A DNA stretch of 64,000 bases. Origin: AAA044-D11 sp009705075. GTDB taxonomy: Bacteria > Actinomycetota > Actinomycetes > Nanopelagicales > Nanopelagicaceae. Each line of letters opens with the position of its first letter. Positions within the stretch are counted from its first letter, which is position 1. Shown one piece after another: positions 25,563-34,560 of the stretch. Below the pieces are notes generated by a model. The model worked only from the letters and a program-made list of their open reading frames with translations. It was not told the DNA's origin and searched no databases. The position numbers and the translations under genes were made by a program. The stretch spans positions 992,001-1,056,000 of the forward strand of contig OZ254179.1 of assembly GCA_965268675.1 (NCBI GenBank). The letters are read 5' to 3'.

Positions 25563-26534
25563 TTAACTTTTGTTTGCCGCCCTTGCCTTCGCCGCTTTAG
25601 CCTTATTAATAAGAACTGGGGCTGCGACAGATATCAAAAGCAAAATTCCGGTAACAATGGTTCGCCATTGCGCATTGATCTCACGAAGAGTTAACCAAGA
25701 CTCAACGCTGCCTGCAAGAAGTACTCCTGCAATTACGCCCCACATGGTTCCAATGCCACCAAAAATTGAGACACCACCCAATAAACAGGCAGAAATCACT
25801 AACAATTCCAGACCAATTCCATTGTCCGCCTGTGCGGTTGAGAATCTAAATGTGTAGATAACACCGGCAACACCTGACATGAAACCAGTGAATGTAAACA
25901 CGATAATTTTGTGTCTGATCACGTTAATACCGGCAAAGCGTGCTGCCTCTGGACTCTGGCCAATTGCAAGAGTACGGCGACCAAATGGCGTGTTGTGAAG
26001 TAATAAAGCAAAACCGATTCCAATAACAATAATTGCTGGAAGGCTCTGTGGAATAAATGAAGTTCCGATTGTGTCAAAGCCCCAACCAGTCCAGAACTCT
26101 GGAAATTCATTGATGGTATTTGTTCCCAAGATTCCATTTGCGATACCGCGATACAAAGCAAGTGTTCCAATGGTTACCGCTAAAGAGCCAAGTCCAACTT
26201 TGGTAACAAGGAAGCCATTTATAAAGCCGCAGAGCGTTCCAACGGCTATGCAGATAATAATTGCAAGCCAAATTGGCGCACCTTTTGCATAAGACCAACC
26301 AAGCATTGATGAACCAAGTGCCAAGATGGATGCGACAGATAGATCGATTTCGCCAAGAATAATTAGAAAGATAACTCCGAAAGCCATAATCGTAATCTCA
26401 CTTGTGTTCGAGAATATTTGTGAGACGTTGATACTGCTAAGGAAATTATCTGTCGTCAATGAAGCAGCAACCCAAACCACAGCGAGAATTAAGAGAATCG
26501 AAGTATCCCAAGTAAAACGTAATTTTAATTTCAT
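25563..26534 (-). CDS. rhaQ: Rhamnose ABC transporter permease
   Basis: A 323-residue sugar permease of the RbsC/BPD_transp_2 family with about 8-10 hydrophobic segments. The sequence has GEIDLSVASILALGSSMLGW, GFLVTKVGLGSLAVTIGTLALYRG and EAARFAGINVIRHK (the cytoplasmic coupling loop for the ATPase). It follows rhaP by five bases. A Lys/Ala-rich tail ends the protein. 146 bases separate it from rhaS, leaving room for a separate rhaS promoter. Confidence 0.9.
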   Translation of the reverse strand: MKLKLRFTWDTSILLILAVVWVAASLTTDNFLSSINVSQIFSNTSEITIMAFGVIFLIILGEIDLSVASILALGSSMLGWSYAKGAPIWLAIIICIAVGTLCGFINGFLVTKVGLGSLAVTIGTLALYRGIANGILGTNTINEFPEFWTGWGFDTIGTSFIPQSLPAIIVIGIGFALLLHNTPFGRRTLAIGQSPEAARFAGINVIRHKIIVFTFTGFMSGVAGVIYTFRFSTAQADNGIGLELLVISACLLGGVSIFGGIGTMWGVIAGVLLAGSVESWLTLREINAQWRTIVTGILLLISVAAPVLINKAKAAKARAANKS

Positions 26535-26539
26535 CGTGG

Positions 26540-27538
26540 CTACGCCCTTTCCTTTATTCGCTGAGCCAGTAAGGCGCTCTCACTCTTCCTTGCCAAGGTA
26601 CGGTCAGCATAAATTGCAACAATAAGTAAGAGACCGTTAATTGCCGACTTCCAGAATGCATCAACACCGATTGCAGCTAGTCCACCTTGAATTGTTTGAA
26701 CGAGCAAAGCTCCGATCGTTGCACCCACGGTTGTTCCTGAACCACCAGCAATTGTTACGCCACCGATAACTGCGGCGGCTACAACTGCAAGTTCTTGTCC
26801 GTAAAAAGCCGTTGAGTCGACTTGAGCAAAGCGCATCAAGTAGAAGACTCCTGCAAGCCCTGACATTGCGCCAGAGAAAACGAAGGCAAGGAAGGTGCGA
26901 CGGAATACTTTAATTCCAACCAAGTCTGCTGCATGTGGATTTGATCCAATTGCATAACAGTCGCGACCAGCTTTGCGATACTTCATAAACCAAGCGGTTA
27001 TAAGCATCGCGAAAATTACGAGCAAGAAGGTAAATGGCATAATTCCGAAGTAAACCTTCTGGCCAAGATCGAGAAGACTTGGTGGCATTTCTTGAGCGTT
27101 GTAATCAACTGAATTTGAAATTACATAAACCGCACCACGAACAATGTAGAGCGTTCCAAGAGTTACAACCAGAGAAGGAAGACGAAGTCCTGCGACAAGA
27201 AGGCCATTTATAACTCCAACAACCATTCCAATAATTGGTCCGATGATGAAGCATTGAACCCAAGTGAAATCCGGGTTCTTTGCGCAAATATCTGCGATAA
27301 ACCAGGCAGTTAAACCGACAGTTGATGCAACTGATAAATCGATGTGGCGCATAATGATGATTGGTGCCATACCGATAGCAAGAAGAGCAACTACTGCAGT
27401 TGAAGTAAATAGATCGCGAGTTCCATCGCCAGTTAAGAAGCGTGGATTTATAATTCCCGTAATAGCAATAGTCACAATCAGAATTAATCCAAGGCTGCCT
27501 TCACGTCCACGTGGTTTAAGTCGGGATAGAAAATTCAC
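26540..27538 (-). CDS. rhaP: Rhamnose ABC transporter permease
   Basis: A 332-residue permease paralogous to the next gene, forming the heterodimeric channel. It shows MRHIDLSVASTVGLTAWFIAD, LLVAGLRLPSLVVTLGTLYIVRG and the coupling loop NPHAADLVGIKVFRRT. About ten hydrophobic segments. GTG start two bases after the ATPase stop. Family membership is clear; rhamnose specificity comes from the operon. Confidence 0.9.
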   Translation of the reverse strand: MNFLSRLKPRGREGSLGLILIVTIAITGIINPRFLTGDGTRDLFTSTAVVALLAIGMAPIIIMRHIDLSVASTVGLTAWFIADICAKNPDFTWVQCFIIGPIIGMVVGVINGLLVAGLRLPSLVVTLGTLYIVRGAVYVISNSVDYNAQEMPPSLLDLGQKVYFGIMPFTFLLVIFAMLITAWFMKYRKAGRDCYAIGSNPHAADLVGIKVFRRTFLAFVFSGAMSGLAGVFYLMRFAQVDSTAFYGQELAVVAAAVIGGVTIAGGSGTTVGATIGALLVQTIQGGLAAIGVDAFWKSAINGLLLIVAIYADRTLARKSESALLAQRIKERA

Positions 27539-27540
27539 GG

Positions 27541-29046
27541 TTATGCACCCTTGCTTCCGGTAGTCGCTGCTGCAATTACTTTCTCTTGTGTCGCTTCCTT
27601 GCGGGAAAGTTCGGCAACTTTATGGCCTTCACGCATAACAATGATGCGATCTGCCATTCCTAAAACTTCGGGCAGCTCTGATGAAATCATCAATACTGCC
27701 TTGCCTTCACCGGCAGCGGCATTTATGAGTTTGTGAACTTCAGCTTTTGTTCCAACATCAATTCCGCGGGTTGGTTCATCGACGATAAGAATGTCTGGAT
27801 TGGTTGCTAACCACTTCGCAAGAACTGTCTTCTGTTGGTTACCGCCAGAAAGACTTTCTACAGGATTTGAAGGAGCAGCATATTTAATGCTTAATTTTTC
27901 GCGCCAAGTTTCAGTAAGTGCGCGCTCTTTCTTAAAGTTTAAGAAGAGCCTTCCCTTAAGGCGATCGAAGGATTCCATTGAAATATTGCGATCTACACCA
28001 GCAATCATGAAGAGACCTTGTTGGCGGCGATCTTCAGGAACGAGAGCAATCTTCTGATTCATTGCTTCCACCGGAGATCCCATTGCCATCACTTTGCCAT
28101 TAACTTTTACAGAACCAGCGGTGTACTTATCGATTCCGAAGATTGCCCGAGCAACTTCAGAGCGACCAGAACCTACAAGGCCAGCGAGTGCAACAATTTC
28201 ACCTCGGCGAACGGTAAAGGAAATATTACGGAAGTAAGCAGGATTAGTAAGGTCGCTAACTTCAAGTGCTATCTCACCAATTTTATTCTCAGTCTTCGGG
28301 AAGAGTTCAGTGAGTTCGCGGCCCACCATCTCTTTAATAACTTTCTGCAAATCCGTTGAAGATACGGAATTTTCACTAACGGTTGCACCATCTCGCATCA
28401 CAGTTATGTAATCTGAGATTGCAAAGACTTCATCGAGTCGGTGGCTAACAAAAATAACCGCTTTGTTCGCAGCCTTCAAACTCTTCATAACCGTCATAAG
28501 ACGTTCAACTTCAGATGCGGAAAGCGCCGCAGTTGGTTCATCCATCAAAATTATGTTTGCATTCATTGAAAGTGCCTTCGCAATTTCAACAACTTGTTGA
28601 TCTGCAATCGAGAGACCACGTGCTTGACGCTTTGGATCTAGTGGAACACCTAGTTCACTAAATAACCGTGCTGCTTCCTCTTGCGCTTTATTCCAATCAA
28701 TAGCTGCGCCCTTCATCGGTTGGCGACCAATGAATACATTCTCTGCCAGAGTTAAATCTAAAAATAGTGAAGGCTCCTGATAGATAACCGCAATGCCTTG
28801 GGCAATTGCTGCTTCAGGCGAACCTGTAGTGAAAGGCTTTTCGCCAAGAGTGATTGTTCCACCGTCATTTACGTGAACACCTGCAAGGATTTTCAACATC
28901 GTTGATTTTCCAGCGCCATTTTCACCAAGCAGTGCGTGAATTTCTCCGGCGCGAATTGAGAGATCGGTACCGCGCAAAGCGATAGCTCCTCCGAATCGCT
29001 TTTGAACACCTTTCATCTGAAGAAGAAGGTCTCCTTTTTGTGCCAC
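27541..29046 (-). CDS. rhaT: Rhamnose ABC transporter ATP-binding protein
   Basis: A 501-residue sugar importer ATPase with two ABC domains. First domain: Walker A LLGENGAGKSTMLKILAG, signature LSIADQQVVEIAKAL, Walker B ILMDEPTAALS. Second domain (from about 255): degenerate Walker A LVGSGRSEVARAIFG and signature LSGGNQQKTVLAKWL with DILIVDEPTRGID. GTG start at 29046 with TGGAG six bases upstream. First gene of the rhamnose operon, divergent from the second sugar module. Confidence 0.92.
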   Translation of the reverse strand: MAQKGDLLLQMKGVQKRFGGAIALRGTDLSIRAGEIHALLGENGAGKSTMLKILAGVHVNDGGTITLGEKPFTTGSPEAAIAQGIAVIYQEPSLFLDLTLAENVFIGRQPMKGAAIDWNKAQEEAARLFSELGVPLDPKRQARGLSIADQQVVEIAKALSMNANIILMDEPTAALSASEVERLMTVMKSLKAANKAVIFVSHRLDEVFAISDYITVMRDGATVSENSVSSTDLQKVIKEMVGRELTELFPKTENKIGEIALEVSDLTNPAYFRNISFTVRRGEIVALAGLVGSGRSEVARAIFGIDKYTAGSVKVNGKVMAMGSPVEAMNQKIALVPEDRRQQGLFMIAGVDRNISMESFDRLKGRLFLNFKKERALTETWREKLSIKYAAPSNPVESLSGGNQQKTVLAKWLATNPDILIVDEPTRGIDVGTKAEVHKLINAAAGEGKAVLMISSELPEVLGMADRIIVMREGHKVAELSRKEATQEKVIAAATTGSKGA

Positions 29047-29061
29047 ATGAACTCCACTCTT

Positions 29062-29071
29062 AACTTAAGTT
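29062..29071. promoter_or_regulatory. Palindrome near rhaT start
   Basis: A perfect 10-base palindrome AACTTAAGTT, 16-25 bases upstream of the rhaT GTG, in the shared intergenic region of two sugar operons. Possible operator; no matching second copy was seen. Confidence 0.25.
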
Positions 29072-29181
29072 TGCAAAATTGTTTCAAAAGAATATTTAGA
29101 ATCCTAATGACTGTTACAACTTGAATCTATACTCTTTATGCGAAAAGATAAGAAAACAGTTGAAATAGCAGCATTTTTTCG

Positions 29182-29196
29182 GTAACAAATTGTTAC
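29182..29196. promoter_or_regulatory. Candidate operator between the two sugar operons
   Basis: Perfect inverted repeat GTAACAA-A-TTGTTAC, about 40 bases upstream of the kinase start at 29238. A related half site (CTGTTACAAC) lies near 29111-29120. Size and form fit a LacI-, GntR- or DeoR-type operator controlling the divergent promoters. No regulator gene is encoded next to it. Confidence 0.5.
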
Positions 29197-29237
29197 AGCG
29201 CGAGAGTTCTAACAAAGCAGAAGGGTCGTCTCAATAT

Positions 29238-30719
29238 ATGGGCACGTATCTTGCTTTGGATATGGGGGCGGAATCCGGCCGGTTAATGGCAGTTGAAATC
29301 GGCGGGGCTATTTCTACGCGTGAAATTTACCGTTTTCCCACCCCAGTGACCACCGATGAACGCGGTCGACGCTGCTGGGACTTCCCAAAGATTATCGAGG
29401 AGATCATTTCCGCCCTAAAAATTGCGGCGCCAGATGGGCCCTACCTCTCAATCGCGGTCGACACCTGGGGCTTGGACTTTGGCTTACTAGATGAAAACGG
29501 TGAATTAATTGGCCTACCTGTTAGCCATCGCGATCATCGAACCGATGGTTATTTGGAAAAAGCTGCAGCGCTAGTTGGTAAAGATCGATTGCATGGCGAT
29601 ACCGGTTCACAATTACTAGAGGTCAATTCAATTTACCAACTTCTCGCAATAACGCAGCAGAGCCCAGATGAATTACTTGCCGCTAAACATTTACAACTAA
29701 TGCCAGATTTAGTTTTGCATGCACTTACAGGTGAGATTGGTACGGAGTACACGATTGCTTCTACGACCGGACTTTACGATGTTCCAAATAATAAGTGGGC
29801 CACAAAGTTGGCTGAAGATTTAGGAATTCCAACAAACATTTTTGGTGAGGTCCAAGATGCAGGAACCGTGCGTGGAACACTTACGAAAGAGCTACAAGGG
29901 CTAACTGGAATCGGCCCGATCCCGTGCATTGCAACTGCAAGTCATGACACCGCTTCGGCTGTAGTAGCAACACCATTCTCAGCGCCAGGCAATGCCTATA
30001 TCTCATCTGGCACTTGGTCTCTTCTAGGCGTTGAACTAAATAATTCGGTAATCAATGAACTCACCCTTAAGCATCGAATTACAAATGAAGGTGGCTTTGG
30101 CCGCAACACTAGGTTGCTCTGCAATATCGCCGGTCTCTGGTTAATCCAAGAAGTTCGCCGTGATTTGAAGTTGCAAGGGGTCGATTTAACTTATGCGCAA
30201 CTTGTTGAATTAGCCGAACAGGAATCAGATAAGTGGCGCACTTTGATTTATGTAGATGACCCAGTCTTTGTGCATGCCGGCGAGATGATTGCGCGAATCC
30301 AGAAATTTGCCGAAAAATCCGGCCAACCAATTCCAACAACTCCGGGTGAACTTGCACAATGCATTTTTGCCTCACTTGCATTTCAATATGCACGAATCGC
30401 CAACGTTCTCCAGAAGTGCAGTGGATTGCCAATGCCAGCTATTCAGATAATCGGCGGCGGATCTCAGAACGCCCTGCTATCCCAGTTAACTGCAGATATC
30501 TCTGGATTAGAAGTAATCGCCGGCCCGATTGAAGCAACCGCAATGGGTAATGCCATTGTTCAAGCCATTGCTCTTGGAGAGATTGCATCACTGGAAGAAG
30601 GTCGAAAGTTAGTTAAAGCAAGTGACCTAAAGATTAAGAGTTACCTTCCAAACCAACTAGGGGAAACTCGTAGTGAGATTGCGAAACTTCAAATAAGATA
30701 CGAATCATTAATTAACTAG
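29238..30719 (+). CDS. Second rhamnulokinase-like FGGY sugar kinase
   Basis: About 493 residues from the ATG at 29238, chosen over an upstream ATG because AGAAGGG lies just ahead and because the domain starts at once with TYLALDMGAESGRLMAVEI. It shares SIAVDTWGLDFGLL, SHRDHRTDGYLEK and SHDTASAVVATPF with rhamnulokinases, and AYISSGTWSLLGVELN, IIGGGSQNALLSQLTADISG near the C terminus. So it is a paralogue of the kinase at 19253-20692. Substrate could be L-rhamnulose, L-fuculose or another 6-deoxyketose; the class II aldolase next to it fits any of these. Confidence 0.88.
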   Translation: MGTYLALDMGAESGRLMAVEIGGAISTREIYRFPTPVTTDERGRRCWDFPKIIEEIISALKIAAPDGPYLSIAVDTWGLDFGLLDENGELIGLPVSHRDHRTDGYLEKAAALVGKDRLHGDTGSQLLEVNSIYQLLAITQQSPDELLAAKHLQLMPDLVLHALTGEIGTEYTIASTTGLYDVPNNKWATKLAEDLGIPTNIFGEVQDAGTVRGTLTKELQGLTGIGPIPCIATASHDTASAVVATPFSAPGNAYISSGTWSLLGVELNNSVINELTLKHRITNEGGFGRNTRLLCNIAGLWLIQEVRRDLKLQGVDLTYAQLVELAEQESDKWRTLIYVDDPVFVHAGEMIARIQKFAEKSGQPIPTTPGELAQCIFASLAFQYARIANVLQKCSGLPMPAIQIIGGGSQNALLSQLTADISGLEVIAGPIEATAMGNAIVQAIALGEIASLEEGRKLVKASDLKIKSYLPNQLGETRSEIAKLQIRYESLIN

Positions 30720-30729
30720 GGAGTCAACG

Positions 30730-31521
30730 ATGACAAATTTGGCAAAGGATTTAACTGAGCTCTCCCGCAAAGCTGGTGAACCAGCAGCAGATTTAACAAT
30801 TCAAGCAGAAGGCAATGCCGCGGTATTTGATCGCGAAAATAGTAAATTCCTGGTCAAAGCCAGCGGTGTAATCATGGGAAATGCAAAAGAAGATGATTGG
30901 GTCTGGCTTGAACTCGGAAGCTGCGTTGAGATTCTCGAAGAGGCTCGCAAAAATGGTTCCAGTGAAAAACTAACCACCGCCCTTAATGAAATATTGGCTT
31001 CATCTAAAAATTCTGATGGGCAGGTTCGCAAAGCAAGTATTGAAACTCTGGTCCACGTTGTTGCATTCCATGCCATGGAAGTTGATTGGTCGCTGCACAC
31101 TCACCCAACTCCGGTTGTTGCACTTGCTGCAAGTAAAGATGGTGCTAAGCACTACAGCGGAACTGTCTTTCCCGATGAAGCAGTTATGTGTGGCCCGGTA
31201 CCCTTGTTTTTACCCTTTGCAAATCCAGGTTTAGATCTTGGTCTAGGTGTTTATCTTGGAGTTCTGGAATATCAACAGAAGCATGGCCGCAATCCAGGAC
31301 AGATTATTCTTGGCAATCACGGACTATGCACTTTTGGTGTTGGTGCTCGCGATGCTTACGGCGCAACCGAGATTGCTGTTAAGGCAGCAAAGATTCGACT
31401 TGGTGCGTTAAGTGCTGGCGGAATTTCTTTCGTACCAAATGATGCGGCAGAAGCAATTGCTTTTCGTCCAGATGAAATCTTGCGCAAGCGCCTGCTCGCA
31501 CGTGAAGCCTTAAATAAGTAA
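30730..31521 (+). CDS. Class II aldolase/adducin family protein
   Basis: A 263-residue class II aldolase fold enzyme, zinc-dependent. Visible: FLVKASGVIMGNAKEDDWVW (phosphate-binding region), metal-binding pair in WSLHTHPTPVVALAASKDG, and third His in IILGNHGLCTFGVG. It starts ten bases after the kinase. Together they would phosphorylate a ketose and split the 1-phosphate into dihydroxyacetone phosphate and an aldehyde. Longer than FucA/RhaD/AraD (about 215-275), similar to stand-alone actinobacterial members. Exact substrate unknown. Confidence 0.8.
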   Translation: MTNLAKDLTELSRKAGEPAADLTIQAEGNAAVFDRENSKFLVKASGVIMGNAKEDDWVWLELGSCVEILEEARKNGSSEKLTTALNEILASSKNSDGQVRKASIETLVHVVAFHAMEVDWSLHTHPTPVVALAASKDGAKHYSGTVFPDEAVMCGPVPLFLPFANPGLDLGLGVYLGVLEYQQKHGRNPGQIILGNHGLCTFGVGARDAYGATEIAVKAAKIRLGALSAGGISFVPNDAAEAIAFRPDEILRKRLLAREALNK

Positions 31522-31527
31522 TCTTTA

Positions 31528-32190
31528 ATGAAACTTGCAGCAGCCACCTTTGACGTCGGCGGGATTATTTACTCCGATGACGTTTTCAAAAGCGCAATCT
31601 ATGCTGCTATCGAAAATTATTCGGGAACAATTGATAGCGCCCGATTCGAGAAAGTTTATGAAGACCATCTAAAGTCCCATTCAGGATCACTTCGCAGCAA
31701 GCTTTGTATGGAGTTCTTTGGTTCACTTGAATTAAAGGGCGAAATCATGGAATTTGCCACGGCACGGTGGAACTTTGAACCAAGTGATATGTATGGCGAT
31801 GCCAAAGCAACTATTACAGAGTTGAAGGCAACTGGAATGAAAATTGGTCTGGTTGCCAATCAACCAAAGTCTGCTGTTGATTCGCTAAAACGTGATGGCA
31901 TCTTTGACCTTGTAGATTTTCTTGGAATCTCGGCAGTTGTCGGCTTAGAGAAACCAGATCCTAGAATATTTGAATTAGCACTTGCCGAACTCAACACTAA
32001 GGCTGATGAAACAATCCATATCGGAAATCGCTTAGATACCGATGTTCTGCCGGCGAAAGCTCTCGGTTTTAAAACAGTTTGGATTCTGCGTGGTGAGGCA
32101 AACCCAACGCCATCGCAAGAAGATTTAAAGGTGCCAGATATTGTTGCAAAAGACTTAATAGGTCTTGTCGATCAAATTGCAAAGTTATAA
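31528..32190 (+). CDS. HAD-superfamily hydrolase (subfamily IA)
   Basis: A 220-residue HAD phosphatase. Motif I is FDVGGIIYSDD: the nucleophile Asp is present, the usual second Asp is replaced by Gly, as in several HAD-IA enzymes. Motif II in KIGLVANQ, motif III Lys in VGLEKPDPRIF, and motif IV IHIGNRLDTDVLPAKALGF. A helical cap domain lies between motif I and II. Six bases after the aldolase and abutting the next kinase: probably removes phosphate from a sugar phosphate in the pathway, or repairs a dead-end product (inference). Confidence 0.8.
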   Translation: MKLAAATFDVGGIIYSDDVFKSAIYAAIENYSGTIDSARFEKVYEDHLKSHSGSLRSKLCMEFFGSLELKGEIMEFATARWNFEPSDMYGDAKATITELKATGMKIGLVANQPKSAVDSLKRDGIFDLVDFLGISAVVGLEKPDPRIFELALAELNTKADETIHIGNRLDTDVLPAKALGFKTVWILRGEANPTPSQEDLKVPDIVAKDLIGLVDQIAKL

Positions 32191-33516
32191 ATGAAACCTG
32201 GTTTTGTCGGTATCGATATCGCAACCGAATCAACCCGTGCGCTCTTGGTTGATGAGAACGCAAATGTAATTGGCAGCGCCACCGCAAAGTTGGCTCCCGT
32301 AATCCGTGGCACAGATGGTTCAGTAACCCAAGATCCAAATAGTTGGGTGGTTGCCGTTCAATCACTAATCGCAGAAATCGATTCAATTGCGACAACTGCG
32401 AAGGTAAAGCCAATATCACTTGTCATCTCCGCGACTTCGGGAACCTTCACTTTAGTAAATGGTGAAGGTAAAGCAGTTGTTCCAGCGGCGATGTATAACG
32501 ATAATCGTGCCGGCAACCCATTGGATCGCGCAATATTTATTCGAAAGAGTGAAAATCTTGAAGGAGAACTTCACTTAGTTCACACTCCAGAATTTGTGAT
32601 TGCAGCGCTCTTGAATAAAAAGCCACAAGATATTGCCGCCGATTGGAGCCATGCGTTAAAAACAGGCGTTGAATTAAGTTCAAAAAATTGGAAAGCAGAA
32701 ATAATTTCAAAGGCCAGTGCTGAAAATATTTCACTTCCAAACGTGGTCGCTCCTGGTGCAAAGCTTGGTGCAATTGGTGATTTAAATATCTATGCCGGCA
32801 TGACAGATGGGTGCACCGCGCAAATTTCTGCAGGTGGCGCCGACCTCGGTTCTGCTGTCACAACTCTTGGTACGACAATGGTTATCAAAATTGTTAGCGA
32901 TAAAGATGTATCCGGGCCTGGTTACTACAGCCATTTACTTCCCGCAAATAATTGGTTGGTCGGCGGGGCCTCAAACCTTGGTGGAATTTCATTCAGAGAT
33001 TTTGCAAGTGACATCAAGAGTTGGGATCAAAAAGCAGAGTCGCATGGCCCGGCATCATTTGTTACCTATCCCCTAATCTCTAAAGGTGAGCGCTTTCCAA
33101 TTGCGAATAACGAATTAGTGAATTTCACTTCAGGCAAAGCAACAAATGAAACTGATGAATACCGCGCGATTCTTGAAGGTATTGCATTCGCAGAAAAACT
33201 CTCTTATGAAATTTTAGCCAGGGCCGGAGCGCCACTTACAGGTGAATTGCGAACTGCGGGCGGCGGTGCAAAATCTCCATCATGGTGCAAAATTCGGGCA
33301 ACTGTTCTAAATCGCCCAGTTATTGCACAGAAAAATTCTGGCTCAGATTTGGGTGCAGCATTAATTGCGATTGCAGCAACAACTAATCCATCAGATATTG
33401 CGGCTGGAATAAGTGCAATCAGGCTTGTAACCGGTGAGACTTTCTTCCCAGTTGCGCAAGAAGTTGAGGCAATGTCCCGCAGTTACCAGCTCTTCTCAGA
33501 TAACCTTTCTATATGA
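32191..33516 (+). CDS. FGGY-family carbohydrate kinase (xylulokinase-like)
   Basis: A 441-residue kinase, third FGGY enzyme in this region. N-terminal GFVGIDIATESTRALLVDENA, then VISATSGTFTLVNGEGKAV, MTDGCTAQISAGGADLGSAV, LGTTMVIKIVSD, and C-terminal AGGGAKSPSWCKIRATVLNRP. Slightly short for the family (about 480-520). It begins directly after the HAD gene stop. Xylulokinase-like by pattern, but the HWRD/SGQMHG type signatures are altered, so substrate is uncertain. Confidence 0.8.
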   Translation: MKPGFVGIDIATESTRALLVDENANVIGSATAKLAPVIRGTDGSVTQDPNSWVVAVQSLIAEIDSIATTAKVKPISLVISATSGTFTLVNGEGKAVVPAAMYNDNRAGNPLDRAIFIRKSENLEGELHLVHTPEFVIAALLNKKPQDIAADWSHALKTGVELSSKNWKAEIISKASAENISLPNVVAPGAKLGAIGDLNIYAGMTDGCTAQISAGGADLGSAVTTLGTTMVIKIVSDKDVSGPGYYSHLLPANNWLVGGASNLGGISFRDFASDIKSWDQKAESHGPASFVTYPLISKGERFPIANNELVNFTSGKATNETDEYRAILEGIAFAEKLSYEILARAGAPLTGELRTAGGGAKSPSWCKIRATVLNRPVIAQKNSGSDLGAALIAIAATTNPSDIAAGISAIRLVTGETFFPVAQEVEAMSRSYQLFSDNLSI

Positions 33517-33875
33517 CTATAGCCCGCAACATATTTCTCCTTCTCCACGTTCTTGGCTTCATCGGAATCCTTGGCGCATTGCTCTCACAACTTCCAAAAG
33601 CCCAGAAGCGCATCCTCGGTGGCGCAATGCATAGCGCCCTACTTTCACTTGTTTCAGGTATCGCACTCATAGGAATTAAAACTTCACTCCACGCAACTGA
33701 TCCAGAAAAATGGGATGCACCTGATCACGCCAAAGTTGGAATTAAATTAGTTTTCTTGATAGCTATTTTGGTTCTCGGATACATGAACACCAAGAAGCCT
33801 GTGGTCGCTACAAAAATTTGGGCAACCATGGTTGGGCTGGCACTTCTAAACTTGGTTATTGCACTCTCGTTTTAA
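33513..33875 (+). CDS. Small four-helix membrane protein, unknown
   Basis: A 120-residue hydrophobic protein with four predicted membrane helices (about 5-25, 34-52, 78-92, 100-119) and a short polar loop SLHATDPEKWDAPDHAKVG. Its ATG overlaps the stop of the kinase gene by four bases, so it is translationally coupled to the sugar module, though a functional link is unproven. No family recognised. It ends one base short of the convergent HNH gene. Confidence 0.6.
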   Translation: MTIARNIFLLLHVLGFIGILGALLSQLPKAQKRILGGAMHSALLSLVSGIALIGIKTSLHATDPEKWDAPDHAKVGIKLVFLIAILVLGYMNTKKPVVATKIWATMVGLALLNLVIALSF

Positions 33876-33876
33876 G

Positions 33877-34491
33877 CTAAGCGATTACCACATTCGTAAT
33901 ATTGCAACTAGCAATTTTTGTGATTAAGAAATCTGCCTCAACTTGATCGACTGTTAAATCGAATCTAGATTTCACCGCAATCCAATTAGAGATATAAGTG
34001 CACTGCGCTTTGGGCGGCAACCATTGCGCCACATCTTTATCGCCTTTAGATCGATTCAACCCTGCAGTCACGGCCAATAAAGTCCGCGGATCGTCCATGT
34101 CATTTGCATATTCCATTCGCTGCGCCGAGGTCCATGCCCACGCACCAGAACGCCAAGCTTCTGCAAGTGGAACCATATGATCGATATCTAAACCAGTTGG
34201 ATTTGTGAAAACTTTCGCATCGTACGGACTCTTCCACCTACCGCCAGATAGATAACATCTGGCACCAACCGCAGGTTTCAAGGTTGCCTCTGCTATCAAG
34301 ACTTCATATCGAGTATTGCAACCATTTTTATCGGCATCAACCCAATGCCTAAAGAGAGTTCGCACATAACCAAAATCGTGATCTTCTGCCACTACTAAAG
34401 TTATTTTCGCTGCGGCCGATGTGGGCGAAGCGCCTAGCGAGGCAAGTAAGAGCAGTGTTAAGCCGAAGGTCATCCACTTAGTGGCTCGCAT
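33877..34491 (-). CDS. Secreted HNH-family nuclease (DUF1524-like)
   Basis: A 204-residue exported protein: N-terminal signal segment about 1-27 (LTLLLLASLGASPTSA), then a domain with GLDIDHMVPLAEAWRSGAW, the D-H-x-V-P-L motif of HNH/DUF1524 nucleases, plus GLNRSKGDKDVAQWLPP and conserved cysteines (YLSGGRW near Cys, CTYISNW). Proteins of this type are common in actinobacteria and may degrade extracellular DNA. A TAATCT element six bases before its ATG suggests leaderless start. Confidence 0.75.
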   Translation of the reverse strand: MRATKWMTFGLTLLLLASLGASPTSAAAKITLVVAEDHDFGYVRTLFRHWVDADKNGCNTRYEVLIAEATLKPAVGARCYLSGGRWKSPYDAKVFTNPTGLDIDHMVPLAEAWRSGAWAWTSAQRMEYANDMDDPRTLLAVTAGLNRSKGDKDVAQWLPPKAQCTYISNWIAVKSRFDLTVDQVEADFLITKIASCNITNVVIA

Positions 34492-34497
34492 AGTGAA

Positions 34498-34503
34498 AGA
34501 TTA
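34498..34503 (-). promoter_or_regulatory. -10 element of the HNH nuclease gene (leaderless pattern)
   Basis: Minus-strand TAATCT with a six-base spacer (TTCACT) to the ATG at 34491; no ribosome site. Confidence 0.4.
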
Positions 34504-34547
34504 CTGACTGTATTCACATTTAGATAGAAAACTTACCTATCCTCCAT

Positions 34548-34553
34548 TAACCT
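34548..34553 (+). promoter_or_regulatory. -10 element of the SDR gene (leaderless pattern)
   Basis: TAACCT followed by seven bases (TTCGCCC) and the ATG at 34561, with no ribosome site. Confidence 0.4.
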
Positions 34554-34560
34554 TTCGCCC

